A stretch of DNA of 39,543 nucleotides, from positions 1 through 39,543 of the forward strand of contig JBJHCA010000022.1 of NCBI GenBank assembly GCA_050485785.1, read 5' to 3'. Under the pieces are notes generated by a model, which saw only the letters and a program-made list of their open reading frames with translations, was not told the origin of the DNA and made no database searches. The stretch comes from JBJHCA01 sp050485785 (GTDB lineage Bacteria; Bacteroidota; Bacteroidia; Chitinophagales; Saprospiraceae). Below are positions 25,701 through 33,857 of the stretch, piece after piece. Made by a program: the position numbers and the translations under genes. Each line of letters opens with the position of its first letter. Position 1 is the stretch's first letter.

Positions 25701-25838
25701 ACGAACATTAAAAATATGACGCCACAACTCTGAGATTTCCACCAACTTATTGTCCGTATCTAGTATGGCTATAGCAAATGGCAGCTTTCGGATAGTGCCA
25801 AAATGGATATGCTTATCTTCAACCTCCGGGTTTTTCAT
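22722..25838 (-). CDS. Multi-PAS/GAF sensor histidine kinase
   Basis: This encodes 1038 residues without a transmembrane segment. Domains in order: PAS (about 15-127), GAF (135-300, with FAGFDSVQTKRKW), PAS (312-425), PAS (435-548), PAS (560-668), PAS (680-797), HisKA (815-880) and HATPase_c (925-1035). Several PAS domains end in PAC-like DIT-x-RK segments. The H box is HIVSHNLRSHSGN with His827 as probable phosphoacceptor. The ATP site shows LLNLFTNGIKY (N box), DNGMGID (G1), GIGLFISK (G2) and GVGTTF (G3). The response regulator overlaps its 3' end, so phosphate probably flows to that single-domain protein. The signal is unknown; the PAS and GAF set suggests cytoplasmic redox, light or small-molecule sensing. 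Confidence 0.95.
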   Translation of the reverse strand: MKNPEVEDKHIHFGTIRKLPFAIAILDTDNKLVEISELWRHIFNVRDAQVSGKDFFEIHPVFKDHWRSILRDVMHGTVRRSLEEQLNYPDGRTQWIRWTASPWQEDTNVQSGVIIYCEDVTLRKNENERIKTRHSIESLLIEISDIFAASAVDGMDDLINFTIKKLGEFCKVDRSYVFFYDKEKKTISNTHEWCAQGISEQKDNLQKIPVEMLPNWLEQLQMLKPIYLHDIGLLGDEWELEKQSWLEQEIQTILSVPLKYKGELIGFAGFDSVQTKRKWKESEVMLLQVFADRVTTLLEKMRAEQALKANNEELEGIFKGIPDLIFKLDRNGRILGFRAGSNAKLNTDPKNFIRKKVDEVVPQSVAKKIVRSIDKVLTSNMSSMVEYPLEIDGVTNYFEAYINPINEDQVIAVIRDISHRKNTELMLQTNRELLAQTGKMAKVGGWEIDMKTYESKWTDEMFKIYGLEVDNQLSPEERIRFYHPDDRLKLKQAWEKAELMGESFDLELRLNAADKTKKWVHSIGQAKWQGKDIVKIYGTMQDITLQKQAELLAKQTTRELESFFNVSLDLFFIADMQGNLLKCNNAWSENLGYSKKQLKNRKFLEFVHSEDMQATLETLSQLIDHMKILNFVNRFKAVDGSYRFMEWRAQAHGDLIYAAARDITERRMAEDDLIKEKQRLEGIIAATNIGTWEWNIQTNRIEYNERWAEILGYTIEELQPITMDTFRKLAHPDDTYKSNELIEKCFRKEIDYYEYECRMIHKNGDIIWVSDRGKVVSWTPDGEPLLMLGTHADITARKKNEQERIATLNIISDQNKRLLNFTHIVSHNLRSHSGNFAMLLDLLRTEPTESGRKEVLDMLKSASDQLTETVNNLNEVVAVNTNVNERKYPVNLHYAIEKTKNNIQALIWENNVSIVNNVPESIAVNVVPAYLESILLNLFTNGIKYRAPGRAPVITFSCRKNGDYLELLVSDNGMGIDMERHGDKIFGMYKTFHGNKDARGIGLFISKNQMEAMGGNITVESKVGVGTTFKLQFYEPVV

Positions 25839-26050
25839 GTCAATGTAAATTACCGGCTATAGTCCTCCTCTGCATACTTCCATGTAAATGAGTGATATTG
25901 CGGGGCCAAGATACTAACAAGTTTTTACACATACCGTCAAAATAAGTACCAACCTCATTTTTGATTATTTTTCTTTGTGCTGCCTTACCCGTATCTTAAC
26001 GCCAGATTTGCTGCTGCCGTAAACCTGCAAACAATTGCGTAACTCTTTCC

Positions 26051-27016
26051 ATGAAAAATTTGACTACATATAACGGGCTGGTTGTAAGGTCAACAGGAAG
26101 CTGGTATGATGTTGAACGCGACAATTCCCGAACCAGGCTCACTTGCCGCATTAAAGGCAAATTCCGGCTCCACGATCTCAAGATCACTAATCCGGTGGCT
26201 GTTGGTGATCGGGTACAAGTGGAAATGGAACCTGGACTCGAAACCGGGTTAATCACGGCCATTGCACCGCGTTCTAATTATGTTGTTCGCAGCTCGCCAC
26301 GCAAAAAGCACTATATGCAATTGCTGGCCTGCAATATCGATCAGGCTGTACTGATTACTACAATTCGCAATCCCAACGTAAAGCTGGGCTTTATCGACCG
26401 TTTTTTACTGCTCACCGAGCCATACAACATTCCCACTACCATTGTATTCAATAAAGCCGATCTGTACGATGAAGGCGACATGGAGTTGTACCGTATACTG
26501 GAGCATATTTATACCGTGATCGGCTATTCGATGATGCTTGTTTCAGCAACCGAAGCTGATAACCTGGATATTTTAAAACAACATCTTGCCGGTAAGCTGA
26601 CGCTCATCAGCGGGCACAGTGGTGTAGGCAAAACCACGCTCATCAATGCCATTGAGCCAGGGTTGAACCTTCGCACCGGCGATATCAGCGATTATTCGGG
26701 CAAAGGGCAGCATACTACCACCTTTGCCGAAATGTTCAGACTATCGGTCGGCGGGGCCATTATCGATACCCCGGGTATCAAGAGCCTGACCTTTACCAAT
26801 ATGAGCGAGGAAGAAGTGGCTCATAATTTCAGGGAGTTTTTCAGGGTATCGGCACAGTGTAAGTTTGCCAACTGCCGCCATATGAACGAACCCGGATGCC
26901 GTGTCAAGGAATTGGTGGAATCGGCCGATATAAGCCCCATAAGATACCAAAACTACCTGCAGATCATTCAGGAAATAAGGGATCAGAATTACTGGGAACT
27001 CAACACTCAACTTTGA
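26051..27016 (+). CDS. rsgA: Ribosome small subunit-dependent GTPase RsgA
   Basis: This encodes 321 residues. RsgA is a circularly permuted GTPase that tests late 30S subunit maturation. An N-terminal OB fold (1-80) is followed by the G domain in permuted order: NKADL (G4) at about residue 135, SATE (G5), GHSGVGKTTLIN (G1) near 187, TTTFAEMF (G2), and DTPGIKSL (G3). The C-terminal zinc finger, CKFANCRHMNEPGC, is complete. ATG 26051 is the start. The SRAP gene begins five bases after the stop on the same strand, suggesting co-transcription. Confidence 0.97.
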   Translation: MKNLTTYNGLVVRSTGSWYDVERDNSRTRLTCRIKGKFRLHDLKITNPVAVGDRVQVEMEPGLETGLITAIAPRSNYVVRSSPRKKHYMQLLACNIDQAVLITTIRNPNVKLGFIDRFLLLTEPYNIPTTIVFNKADLYDEGDMELYRILEHIYTVIGYSMMLVSATEADNLDILKQHLAGKLTLISGHSGVGKTTLINAIEPGLNLRTGDISDYSGKGQHTTTFAEMFRLSVGGAIIDTPGIKSLTFTNMSEEEVAHNFREFFRVSAQCKFANCRHMNEPGCRVKELVESADISPIRYQNYLQIIQEIRDQNYWELNTQL

Positions 27017-27021
27017 AATAT

Positions 27022-27702
27022 ATGTGTGAACGCTACTCCTTTACGCTTTCCAAAGAAAAAATCAACAAGTACTTCGGTATTAAAGTCACTGTTAATCCCG
27101 AAAAGCAGTACCATATAGAACCAGGCCAGCTGGCACCCGTTATTACCAATGAAGAGCCTTCCAAACTGCAAACTTACCGCTGGGGCCTGATCCCAGAATG
27201 GGCTCCCAACAGCAACGTGGGCAGCAACCTTTACAATGCCGTAGCTGAAGGTATACAATCAAGGCCCTCATTCAGGATATCCGTACGCAAGCGACGATGT
27301 CTGATTTTAGCCGACGGGTATTACGATTTTAAAAAACTGGGCCGGTCACTGATACCTTACCGCATTACCCATCATAAGGCAGACCTTCTGGTAATGGCGG
27401 GTTTGTGGGATGTTTGGCGGGGAGGCACGCCGGAGGAGATCAGAACTTTCAGTGTGATCACCGTGCCGGCAGGCGGGGTCATAGCTACAATCAACAGCAG
27501 GATGCCGGCTTTTTTGCCTACCCGGGAAGAGCAACAAGCCTGGCTTGAGCTCGAAACTTATGAGGCCGCACTCAGGTTGCTGAAAACTGCTGATGACAGT
27601 TTGTTCAGGCTCTACCCCATTACCGACAAAATAAAAACACCCGGATACAGCAAGTCAGACCTTCATACAGAAATGGCAGGTCCACCTTCATTGTTTGACT
27701 GA
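27022..27702 (+). CDS. SRAP (HMCES/YedK-like) protein with altered active site
   Basis: This encodes 226 residues from ATG 27022, so that Cys2 follows the initiator Met as the family requires (MCERYSF). SRAP proteins sense abasic sites in single-stranded DNA and form a thiazolidine crosslink through Cys2. The fold segments are clear: YRWGLIPEWAP, YNAVAEGIQSRPSFR, RRCLILADGYYDF and INSRMPAFL. Two of the four active-site residues known from E. coli YedK are changed. The Glu of the usual GFYEW is Asp102 (GYYDF), and the His of the usual IH-x-RMP is Asn158 (INSRMP). The Asn of the NARAE motif is kept as Asn72. It may trap abasic sites but release them differently, or act in another way. Confidence 0.92.
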   Translation: MCERYSFTLSKEKINKYFGIKVTVNPEKQYHIEPGQLAPVITNEEPSKLQTYRWGLIPEWAPNSNVGSNLYNAVAEGIQSRPSFRISVRKRRCLILADGYYDFKKLGRSLIPYRITHHKADLLVMAGLWDVWRGGTPEEIRTFSVITVPAGGVIATINSRMPAFLPTREEQQAWLELETYEAALRLLKTADDSLFRLYPITDKIKTPGYSKSDLHTEMAGPPSLFD

Positions 27703-27719
27703 AGTTAAATTCGGGCAGC

Positions 27720-28127
27720 ATGCAACACAAAGAGTTATCCATCAAAGCACCTCACAGAGGTGTCCATTTGATAACAGACGACATTGTAAAGGCCCTTGGG
27801 CCTCTACCTGACAGCGGCATGCTTCACCTTTTTCTCAGGCATACATCAGCTGGAATCATGCTTAATGAGAACAGCGATCCTGATGTTCGTGCTGATTTTG
27901 AGCTGATGATGAACAACATTGTGCCAGAGTATCAGCGAGGTGTACGGCATACTATGGAGGGACCCGATGATATGCCTTCTCATGTTAAATCGGCCCTTAC
28001 GGGTGTTTCGCTGTGGATCCCTATCAAGAATGGAAAATTATTGCTGGGTCGCTGGCAGGGTGTGTATCTTTGCGAGTTCAGAAACATCCCGGTTACCAGA
28101 AATCTGGTGCTGACAGTTTGCACCTGA
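27720..28127 (+). CDS. YjbQ family protein (UPF0047)
   Basis: This encodes 135 residues, the normal length for YjbQ/UPF0047. Conserved features are HLFLRHTSAGIMLNENSDPDV, the VRHTMEGPDDMPSHVKSAL metal-binding segment, and GRWQGVYLCEF near the C terminus. A weak promiscuous thiamin-phosphate synthase activity has been reported for some family members, but the physiological role is unclear. It starts 17 bases after the SRAP gene. A TAAATTCG sequence ends seven bases before the ATG and could be a weak promoter. Confidence 0.95.
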   Translation: MQHKELSIKAPHRGVHLITDDIVKALGPLPDSGMLHLFLRHTSAGIMLNENSDPDVRADFELMMNNIVPEYQRGVRHTMEGPDDMPSHVKSALTGVSLWIPIKNGKLLLGRWQGVYLCEFRNIPVTRNLVLTVCT

Positions 28128-28146
28128 CCGGGAATACAAAAGCAAT

Positions 28147-29550
28147 ATGCCAAAAAAGAAAATCCTGCGAAAAGAAGTACTGATGCATGGCATTGCCGAT
28201 AAAGGCATGGCCGTTGGACGAGACCCTGAAGGAAGAACTGTGTTTGCCGGTGGTGCTGTACCCGGTGATCTGGCAGATGTTGCCATTCAGCGCAAGCGGA
28301 AGGGGGCTGAATTTGGCAAAGTGATTAACATCCACCGCATGTCACCTGACCGGGTGAAGCCTGAGTGTGTCCACTTTGAATCATGTGGAGGCTGCAAGTG
28401 GCAACACCTGAGTTATGAAGCACAGCTCAGATTCAAGGAAGATACCGTGCTTCAGGCCATGCGAAGGATTGGAGGTTTAACCTCGTTTGACATGCTGCCC
28501 ATTGCTGCCGCGCCGGAAACCTATTTTTATCGCAACAAAATGGAGTTTTCCTGCACTGCCAAACGCTGGCTTTCGGCCGGGGAGATCAGTTCGGGACTTG
28601 AAGTTGTGGATCGGAATGCCATTGGTTTGCATCCGCCGGGCATGTTTGACAAGGTGGTGGATATCAACTTCTGTCATTTACAACCGGAGCCTTCCAATCG
28701 CATACGCAATGGGTTGCGTCAAATGGCCGGGCAGGCCGGATGGACCATGTACGACATGGAAAAAAGAACCGGATTGCTGAGAAGTGTTATTATACGCACC
28801 ACCTCACTGGGCGAAGTGATGGTGATTGTAGTATTTTTCGACATGGAGGGCACAAAGTGGCAGGAAGTAATCAGTTACCTGAGAAGTAACTTCCCAGAAA
28901 TTACTTCCCTGCACTACATGCACAACACCAAACTGAATGACAGCATAGCCGATTTGAAAGCTGAACATATGGCGGGAAAACCTTGCATCACCGAGCAACT
29001 GGATCACATCAGGCTCAACATAGGCCCTAAAACATTTTTTCAGACCAATTCAGCCCAGGCCTGTACTTTGTACCAAACAGTAGCTGAGTTTGCGGCAATC
29101 TCGCCGGGTGAAAACGTGTACGATCTTTATACCGGTTCAGGTGCCATAGCCTGTTATATTGCCGGATCCTCAGGCAGTGTTACTGGCATAGAAGAAATTC
29201 CGGAGGCAGTAGATGACGCAAGGGCTAATGCTGAACTCAACGGGCTTGCCAGGCTGAAATTTGAAACCGGAGATGTAAAAATGTTGCTCAACAGCAGTTT
29301 TATTGAACAAAACGGGAAGCCAAACCTTGTAATTACCGATCCTCCCCGTGCCGGCATGCATGCAGAGGTAGTATCAACGCTGCTTACTGCTTTACCCGAA
29401 AGAATTGTGTATGTTAGCTGCAACCCGGCCACACAGGCGCGGGATATCGCCATGCTCGGCAATATGTCCGAGCCGGTACGTATCAGGCCGGTGGATATGT
29501 TCCCTCATACCCACCATATAGAAAGTGTTGCATTACTTAAACGCAGGTAA
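28147..29550 (+). CDS. rlmD: 23S rRNA (uracil-C5)-methyltransferase, RlmD/TrmA family
   Basis: This encodes 467 residues. The family uses SAM to methylate a uracil at C5, usually U1939 of 23S rRNA. A short N-terminal TRAM-like region is followed by the iron-sulfur motif Cys74-x5-Cys80-x2-Cys83 (ECVHFESCGGCKW) with a fourth Cys176 (INFCHLQP). The SAM site is YDLYTGSGAIACYIA. DPPRAGMH and the catalytic Cys425 in VYVSCNPATQARD complete the active site. The exact uridine target cannot be fixed from sequence alone, because RlmD and its paralogues RlmC and TrmA are similar; the iron-sulfur ligands argue for RlmD/RlmCD. It is embedded in the plus-strand run after YjbQ. Confidence 0.93.
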   Translation: MPKKKILRKEVLMHGIADKGMAVGRDPEGRTVFAGGAVPGDLADVAIQRKRKGAEFGKVINIHRMSPDRVKPECVHFESCGGCKWQHLSYEAQLRFKEDTVLQAMRRIGGLTSFDMLPIAAAPETYFYRNKMEFSCTAKRWLSAGEISSGLEVVDRNAIGLHPPGMFDKVVDINFCHLQPEPSNRIRNGLRQMAGQAGWTMYDMEKRTGLLRSVIIRTTSLGEVMVIVVFFDMEGTKWQEVISYLRSNFPEITSLHYMHNTKLNDSIADLKAEHMAGKPCITEQLDHIRLNIGPKTFFQTNSAQACTLYQTVAEFAAISPGENVYDLYTGSGAIACYIAGSSGSVTGIEEIPEAVDDARANAELNGLARLKFETGDVKMLLNSSFIEQNGKPNLVITDPPRAGMHAEVVSTLLTALPERIVYVSCNPATQARDIAMLGNMSEPVRIRPVDMFPHTHHIESVALLKRR

Positions 29551-29552
29551 TT

Positions 29553-29936
29553 ATGACCGCTAAAAAATCTAATCCGACAACCATGCCAACCCATTTAAAA
29601 GACCTGGAACAAGTTGTAAAAGAGCATGAAAGCGTATTATCCAGCGCAGTAATAACCGTTGTGGATGAAGGCGTTTCCAATTATCCCATGCTGGTTGTCC
29701 ATCGCGAACATATCGAAATTGGCATTCCGCTGATGCAAATTGGTACTGAACCGGGCTGGATGGTTCATATCTCCACGCTCGAAGAATTGTCTGCGCGCAA
29801 AGTGATGGAGAGCGAACGAATTGACGAGTTCAGGGAAATTTACAAGAACCCCGCTGAATTCCTCACTGTGCTGTACATTGAAAACAGTGAAGCCAGCATT
29901 CTTTTTATTCCTCTGAGCCACCCGACAACTTCTTAG
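29553..29936 (+). CDS. Hypothetical protein
   Basis: This encodes 127 residues. I do not recognise a family. There is no signal peptide or membrane segment. The central part alternates strands and helices (SSAVITVVDEGVSNYPMLVVH, GIPLMQIGTEPGW, FLTVLYIENSEASILFIPL), consistent with a compact alpha/beta domain. It begins two bases after the rlmD stop, so it is translationally coupled or co-transcribed with it. Conserved neighbourhood with rRNA modification would be the only hint to function. Confidence 0.85.
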   Translation: MTAKKSNPTTMPTHLKDLEQVVKEHESVLSSAVITVVDEGVSNYPMLVVHREHIEIGIPLMQIGTEPGWMVHISTLEELSARKVMESERIDEFREIYKNPAEFLTVLYIENSEASILFIPLSHPTTS

Positions 29937-30005
29937 GTGCAGGTCTTTTTTGAATGTAGGCCGTGATTTTTATTCATCACTCTTTGTGGGGCCTTTCAGG
30001 CTTGT

Positions 30006-30023
30006 AAAGTTGTGCCTAACTTT
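30006..30023. other. Small hairpin between convergent genes
   Basis: AAAGTT (30006-30011) and AACTTT (30018-30023) flank a 6-base loop in the 121-base gap between the hypothetical gene and the OstA-like gene. No T-run follows, so any terminator role is doubtful. Confidence 0.25.
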
Positions 30024-30057
30024 GTCCACTTCAGGTAAAACTGAGCCACACCTCGGA

Positions 30058-31899
30058 TCAATCCGGATTGTCTGTTGCGGCAAATGCGCGGAATCTGTGC
30101 CCCGGTAGCAGGTCATCGGAAGATAATGGGCGTTGCTTTCTCCGGTCACTGAAATGTTCCAGACGATGCTCTACAGCCTGTTTGTCTGACATGGGATACA
30201 TGGTTCCGGTAGGCTGATCCACAAAGGTGATCCTATGTATCCTGTTGTCTTCAAACCGGATATTGAGCCGGCTGCAATCTGCATGATTCACGCCTATATA
30301 GGCATCGTGGTCATCCGTGGCAAAATACACTACCTGGGCATTACCATCTACGTCCATGTAGTCGGCTTTCCCTTCGGAAAAATAAGTATCAATATCGCGG
30401 CCCCGGACCTGATTGGCCAGCCAGGGGTTGGGAAAATGTAGAATGAATGACCTCCCTGTTTGACTGAGCATGTCTATGGCCCCTTCGGCTACAAACATCC
30501 TGATCGTATCTGCCGTAAACTGAGCAGAATCAGCCCAAATGACCGGATCGCCAAAAAACGAAAAAGTGGAATCCCATTCCGTATACACCAGCGAGTCGGC
30601 CATTCCCTGCACATCAGATTTATACACCAGACTCCGGGGATAAGCCCTCACCAGCTTGAGGGAATCATGTTCAGGCATTTCCATCGAATAAATAGTGTCA
30701 GCAGCAATATACAAAGTGTCATCCTCCATTAAATACATCAACAGCGGATTATCCCAGGCTTCAATGGAAGCCCCGCCACGCACAAACGATGCATTCCCCG
30801 CCTTGAGAGCAACTCCGGAAGCTGTATCAGAAAAATAGACATTACCATAGGCTGCACCTGAATCAGCCTCATTGTAATAATATATCGTATCGGCACTCAG
30901 ATAAAAGTCCTCATCAATGATCTCCACACGACCATACAAAATACTGAGTGACTCAGCAGACCGGTATTCCGCATCATCGGCAAAAATAGTACGCGTGCCT
31001 TCTACTATGGTACTGCGGCCGGCCGTGGCATAAGTTCCCTCCCTTCGATTGTACAAAATGGTATCGCCGTAAATTCTGCGCCGGCCGTCCCACACTTCCG
31101 CTTCACCTATCAACCACATCAGGTCGAGGTTGCCATCATACCTCAGCTCATGGGCTTCACCGTACTCTTCACCCTGATCAAGCCTCACATTGCCTGAAAA
31201 CCAGGCATATTTATCATCCATCAGGTAGTAGCCATTTTCAGCATAGATATAGGCCGAATCCTGTAAAATAATGGTAGGGCCCCTGAAAACGGCCCTTTGC
31301 TCTTCCGAATAGTAATCCAGTGAATCGGTCCAAAGCATAAAATCAGGATGAGTGAGCACCACGCTATCGGTAAAGTAAGCTATGCCCGGGCCGGCCAGAT
31401 ATCTTCCCCGCCTGCTGCGCAACCTCGATTCCATATTGGTGAGCAGGGCTCCTTGCCTGTATATCCCAACCCGCTCATTGAGATCATACTCCAACAAATC
31501 GGTAAACAACTGCCTTGTACCATCTACCAGCACCACATCATCGTAAAAATAGGCCATGCGCGTATCTCCAATATAGCGAAGCGAATCGGCATACACCCAG
31601 AGTGTATCGTGTTGAGATATAGCAATATTGCCGGCTGCATTGACATAGTTGCGAAAAAGTGTAGCCCTGTCGGCAAACATGTGGACTTCGTCCTGCCTTA
31701 GCCGAACATTGCCCTCCAATACGCGTTGAAAAGTGCCGTCTATCATAGTGCCCCGCAAAACATCGCTGTATTCAACCTCCACTATTCTGGGACGGGTGGT
31801 ATCGGCATACTCAGCTGCAAGGGTCCATTGAGGCCATGCCAATAGTACAAGGCCTGCCGTGAACACAAATACAAAATGATCAGTAATGACGATTTGCAC
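30058..31899 (-). CDS. OstA-like LPS-transport protein (LptA-type repeats)
   Basis: This encodes 613 residues from a GTG at 31899. The N-terminal hydrophobic segment (about 10-28) is a signal peptide. The mature part is a long series of short beta-strands with recurring D-x-L-x-Y and F-x-G-x-V-x-L patterns (for example AWFSGNVRLDQG and AYGNVYFSDTA), the OstA-type beta-jellyroll seen in LptA and the N terminus of LptD. Proteins of this type are expected to carry lipopolysaccharide across the periplasm. The gene overlaps the thioredoxin gene by 20 bases. A thiol oxidoreductase made with it could help fold an envelope partner, though this protein has only one visible cysteine (in NHADCSRL). Confidence 0.88.
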   Translation of the reverse strand: MQIVITDHFVFVFTAGLVLLAWPQWTLAAEYADTTRPRIVEVEYSDVLRGTMIDGTFQRVLEGNVRLRQDEVHMFADRATLFRNYVNAAGNIAISQHDTLWVYADSLRYIGDTRMAYFYDDVVLVDGTRQLFTDLLEYDLNERVGIYRQGALLTNMESRLRSRRGRYLAGPGIAYFTDSVVLTHPDFMLWTDSLDYYSEEQRAVFRGPTIILQDSAYIYAENGYYLMDDKYAWFSGNVRLDQGEEYGEAHELRYDGNLDLMWLIGEAEVWDGRRRIYGDTILYNRREGTYATAGRSTIVEGTRTIFADDAEYRSAESLSILYGRVEIIDEDFYLSADTIYYYNEADSGAAYGNVYFSDTASGVALKAGNASFVRGGASIEAWDNPLLMYLMEDDTLYIAADTIYSMEMPEHDSLKLVRAYPRSLVYKSDVQGMADSLVYTEWDSTFSFFGDPVIWADSAQFTADTIRMFVAEGAIDMLSQTGRSFILHFPNPWLANQVRGRDIDTYFSEGKADYMDVDGNAQVVYFATDDHDAYIGVNHADCSRLNIRFEDNRIHRITFVDQPTGTMYPMSDKQAVEHRLEHFSDRRKQRPLSSDDLLPGHRFRAFAATDNPD

Positions 31900-32329
31900 G
31901 GCGTACTTTTCTTATCATGGTAAAAAATTCATCGTATTCAGGCAGTCCTTCAATGATCTCGCGCACTACGCCATTTCTATCGATCAGAAAAATGGTGGGA
32001 TAGGCCTTGATGCCAAGTTCGTCGGCCATGCGACTGCCTGGGAATGCCTCGGCATCCAATTTAATACTGATGTAATGACGGTTGAGGAAAGCGGCTACCT
32101 CCCGGTCACCCAAAACATTTTCATTAAAAGCTTTACATGGTGGACACCAGTCAGCATAAAAATCCACAAACACAGGCTTTCTGTGGCGCTGTGCCAAATC
32201 TTTAATCTCTTCCCATTTTTGTATTTCGGTATAGTTTACCTTGACCGCTTGTGCATGGATGGGCTGTATCATCCCGCCTATCAGCAGGAGTATCAGAAAA
32301 CTCAGAATAAAACGATACAATGGCCGCAT
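31880..32329 (-). CDS. Exported thioredoxin-fold protein
   Basis: This encodes 149 residues. A signal peptide (about 1-27, ending IHAQA) sends it to the periplasm. The thioredoxin fold has the active site ADWCPPCKA (Cys62 and Cys65), the FVDFYADWC strand before it, and the cis-proline segment KAYPTIFLID. The CPPC sequence and VFVDFYADWCPPCK context resemble the C-terminal domain of DsbD and stand-alone periplasmic thioredoxins that reduce disulfides. The OstA-like gene starts 20 bases before its end, and the DUF4834 gene ends 29 bases before its start, so the four genes form one unit. Confidence 0.95.
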   Translation of the reverse strand: MRPLYRFILSFLILLLIGGMIQPIHAQAVKVNYTEIQKWEEIKDLAQRHRKPVFVDFYADWCPPCKAFNENVLGDREVAAFLNRHYISIKLDAEAFPGSRMADELGIKAYPTIFLIDRNGVVREIIEGLPEYDEFFTMIRKVRRANRHY

Positions 32330-32358
32330 CTTGGGAAGTTTGGTTGAGGATAACAGCC

Positions 32359-32544
32359 TTACTCCTTTTTAACTTCCTCATAGTCGATATATTCTCCGAC
32401 TTTGGGCTTTTCTTTTCGGACATGGCCGTTCTTAGCTTGATTTACGCGGGCTTCGCTTTCACGGTGGGCAGCTTTTTTGAGGCCCGGAGCAATCCAAAAA
32501 CGATATATAACCAACAAAATCAGCAGGAGAATGAGGTATTTCAT
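32359..32544 (-). CDS. DUF4834-like small membrane protein
   Basis: This encodes 61 residues. One N-terminal transmembrane helix (MKYLILLLILLVIYRFWIAP) is followed by a charged cytoplasmic tail ending KVGEYIDYEEVKKE. The GEYIDYEE tail is characteristic of DUF4834 proteins of Bacteroidota, though this one is shorter than most. Its ATG overlaps the stop of the SpoIIE phosphatase gene (ATGA), so it is translationally coupled to it. The function is unknown. Confidence 0.8.
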   Translation of the reverse strand: MKYLILLLILLVIYRFWIAPGLKKAAHRESEARVNQAKNGHVRKEKPKVGEYIDYEEVKKE

Positions 32545-33776
32545 TGTTGCTCGGGAATTTTTAACGTGAGAATGGCAATGTCATCAGTAAACTGCCGCTC
32601 TCCTTTAAATTGCTGAATATGCTGTAACAACCGGTCGGTGAATCTTGTTGCTGATAAAAACCGGTACCGGTCCACAAACTGTTTCAGCCGGTCGAGCTCA
32701 AAAAATTCGTCCTCCTCGTTGAGCAAATCTGTGAGCCCATCGGTATAAGCCACCAGTAAAGCACCTTCACTAAGTGTGATCCGGCCAACTTCCAGTGACG
32801 GCAACTCGTCAAAGGCACCCAAAATAGTACATCCGGTTTTGAGCAGATCTATGGAGTTATTTTGATACAGCACCGGAGGATTATGGCCTGCGTTGACATA
32901 CTCGAGCATTTTATCATCCTGATGGTAAAGGCCAAAAAACATGGTCATGAATCGCTCACCTTTAGTAATGCGCAAAACCGCTTCGTTCAGTTTTTTAATA
33001 AACCGATCCGTTGGTAGCATTTCCCGTACCAGCATCTGAAACGTGGCTTCAAAGTTGGCCATCAGCAGTGCAGCCGCCACGCCCTTGCCCGAGAAGTCCA
33101 CCACACAAAAAGAGGTCTTGTTACCGGGAAGCTCAATGCAGTCAAAATAATCGCCTCCTATACCCAAATGCGGAAGGTAAATACTCGCCATTTCCAGTTG
33201 TGCTGTATTGGGCAATTTATCAGGAATCAACATTTGCTGGACCTTGCCTGCGAGGTCCACTTCGCGTTTAAGCCGCTCCTGATCCAGTTGCCGCTTGAAC
33301 AACCGCTTGTTCTCGATAGCCACGGCGATAATATTGGTAATGGTGGTTATAAACTTGATCTTATCAGGTCGTTCGCCGGGCTTTTCAAAGTCGCCGATCA
33401 GAGCAAAGGCAATGGCCTCCTTTTTGTGATATACCGGGATTGCCACATCAAATCTGCCGGGCAGGCCTTCAATGTCCTCGCGGATGGATGTAGGCCGCTC
33501 AAACTGTAGCAGCTGAGTAGCGGTTTCCGGAGTAATGATACTGGTATTCACGTTCAGCGACGTGGCTACCGTCCACGATTTGCCTTCCTTGATGAGCAGT
33601 GCCATTTTCCCGATGCCCAACTCCCAGTTCAAAATGGATTTATAAATCTGAAACAGGTCGGAAGCAGGCAAATTATTGTTGATCGCCTGAGTAATATCGA
33701 GCAGACGATTGACCTGCAGCTGCCTCATGGCCAGCGCACGTTCAAGGTTTAATATGGTTCCCGATGGGTGTTGCAT
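32541..33776 (-). CDS. GAF-PP2C (SpoIIE) family serine phosphatase
   Basis: This encodes 411 residues from ATG 33776. An N-terminal GAF-like sensor (about 15-165) is joined by a helical linker (NKRLFKRQLDQERLKREVDLAGKVQQ) to a SpoIIE-type PP2C domain. The metal-binding residues are in GGDYFD, VDFSGKG, YTDGLTD and DDIAIL, so the phosphatase should be active. Such enzymes usually dephosphorylate an anti-anti-sigma-factor-like (STAS) partner; none is encoded nearby. A TTG at 33806 would give a longer N terminus, but TATCTTTA ends six bases before ATG 33776 and supports that start. Confidence 0.93.
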   Translation of the reverse strand: MQHPSGTILNLERALAMRQLQVNRLLDITQAINNNLPASDLFQIYKSILNWELGIGKMALLIKEGKSWTVATSLNVNTSIITPETATQLLQFERPTSIREDIEGLPGRFDVAIPVYHKKEAIAFALIGDFEKPGERPDKIKFITTITNIIAVAIENKRLFKRQLDQERLKREVDLAGKVQQMLIPDKLPNTAQLEMASIYLPHLGIGGDYFDCIELPGNKTSFCVVDFSGKGVAAALLMANFEATFQMLVREMLPTDRFIKKLNEAVLRITKGERFMTMFFGLYHQDDKMLEYVNAGHNPPVLYQNNSIDLLKTGCTILGAFDELPSLEVGRITLSEGALLVAYTDGLTDLLNEEDEFFELDRLKQFVDRYRFLSATRFTDRLLQHIQQFKGERQFTDDIAILTLKIPEQQ

Positions 33777-33782
33777 TCGCGT

Positions 33783-33790
33783 TAAAGATA
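33783..33790 (-). promoter_or_regulatory. Minus-7-like element next to the SpoIIE phosphatase start
   Basis: On the minus strand this is TATCTTTA, one mismatch from TAnnTTTG, ending six bases before the ATG at 33776. It probably drives the phosphatase-DUF4834-thioredoxin-OstA operon. Confidence 0.45.
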
Positions 33791-33857
33791 ATACAATTCT
33801 ATGCAATACCTTCCGGTAAAAGCACCCTGTTGTCGGCTATTGGCCAAATCAGTTACA

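Noticed and set aside
26896..27021. Upstream extension of the SRAP gene
   Set aside because: It would overlap the rsgA C terminus and remove Cys2 from its required position directly after the initiator Met.
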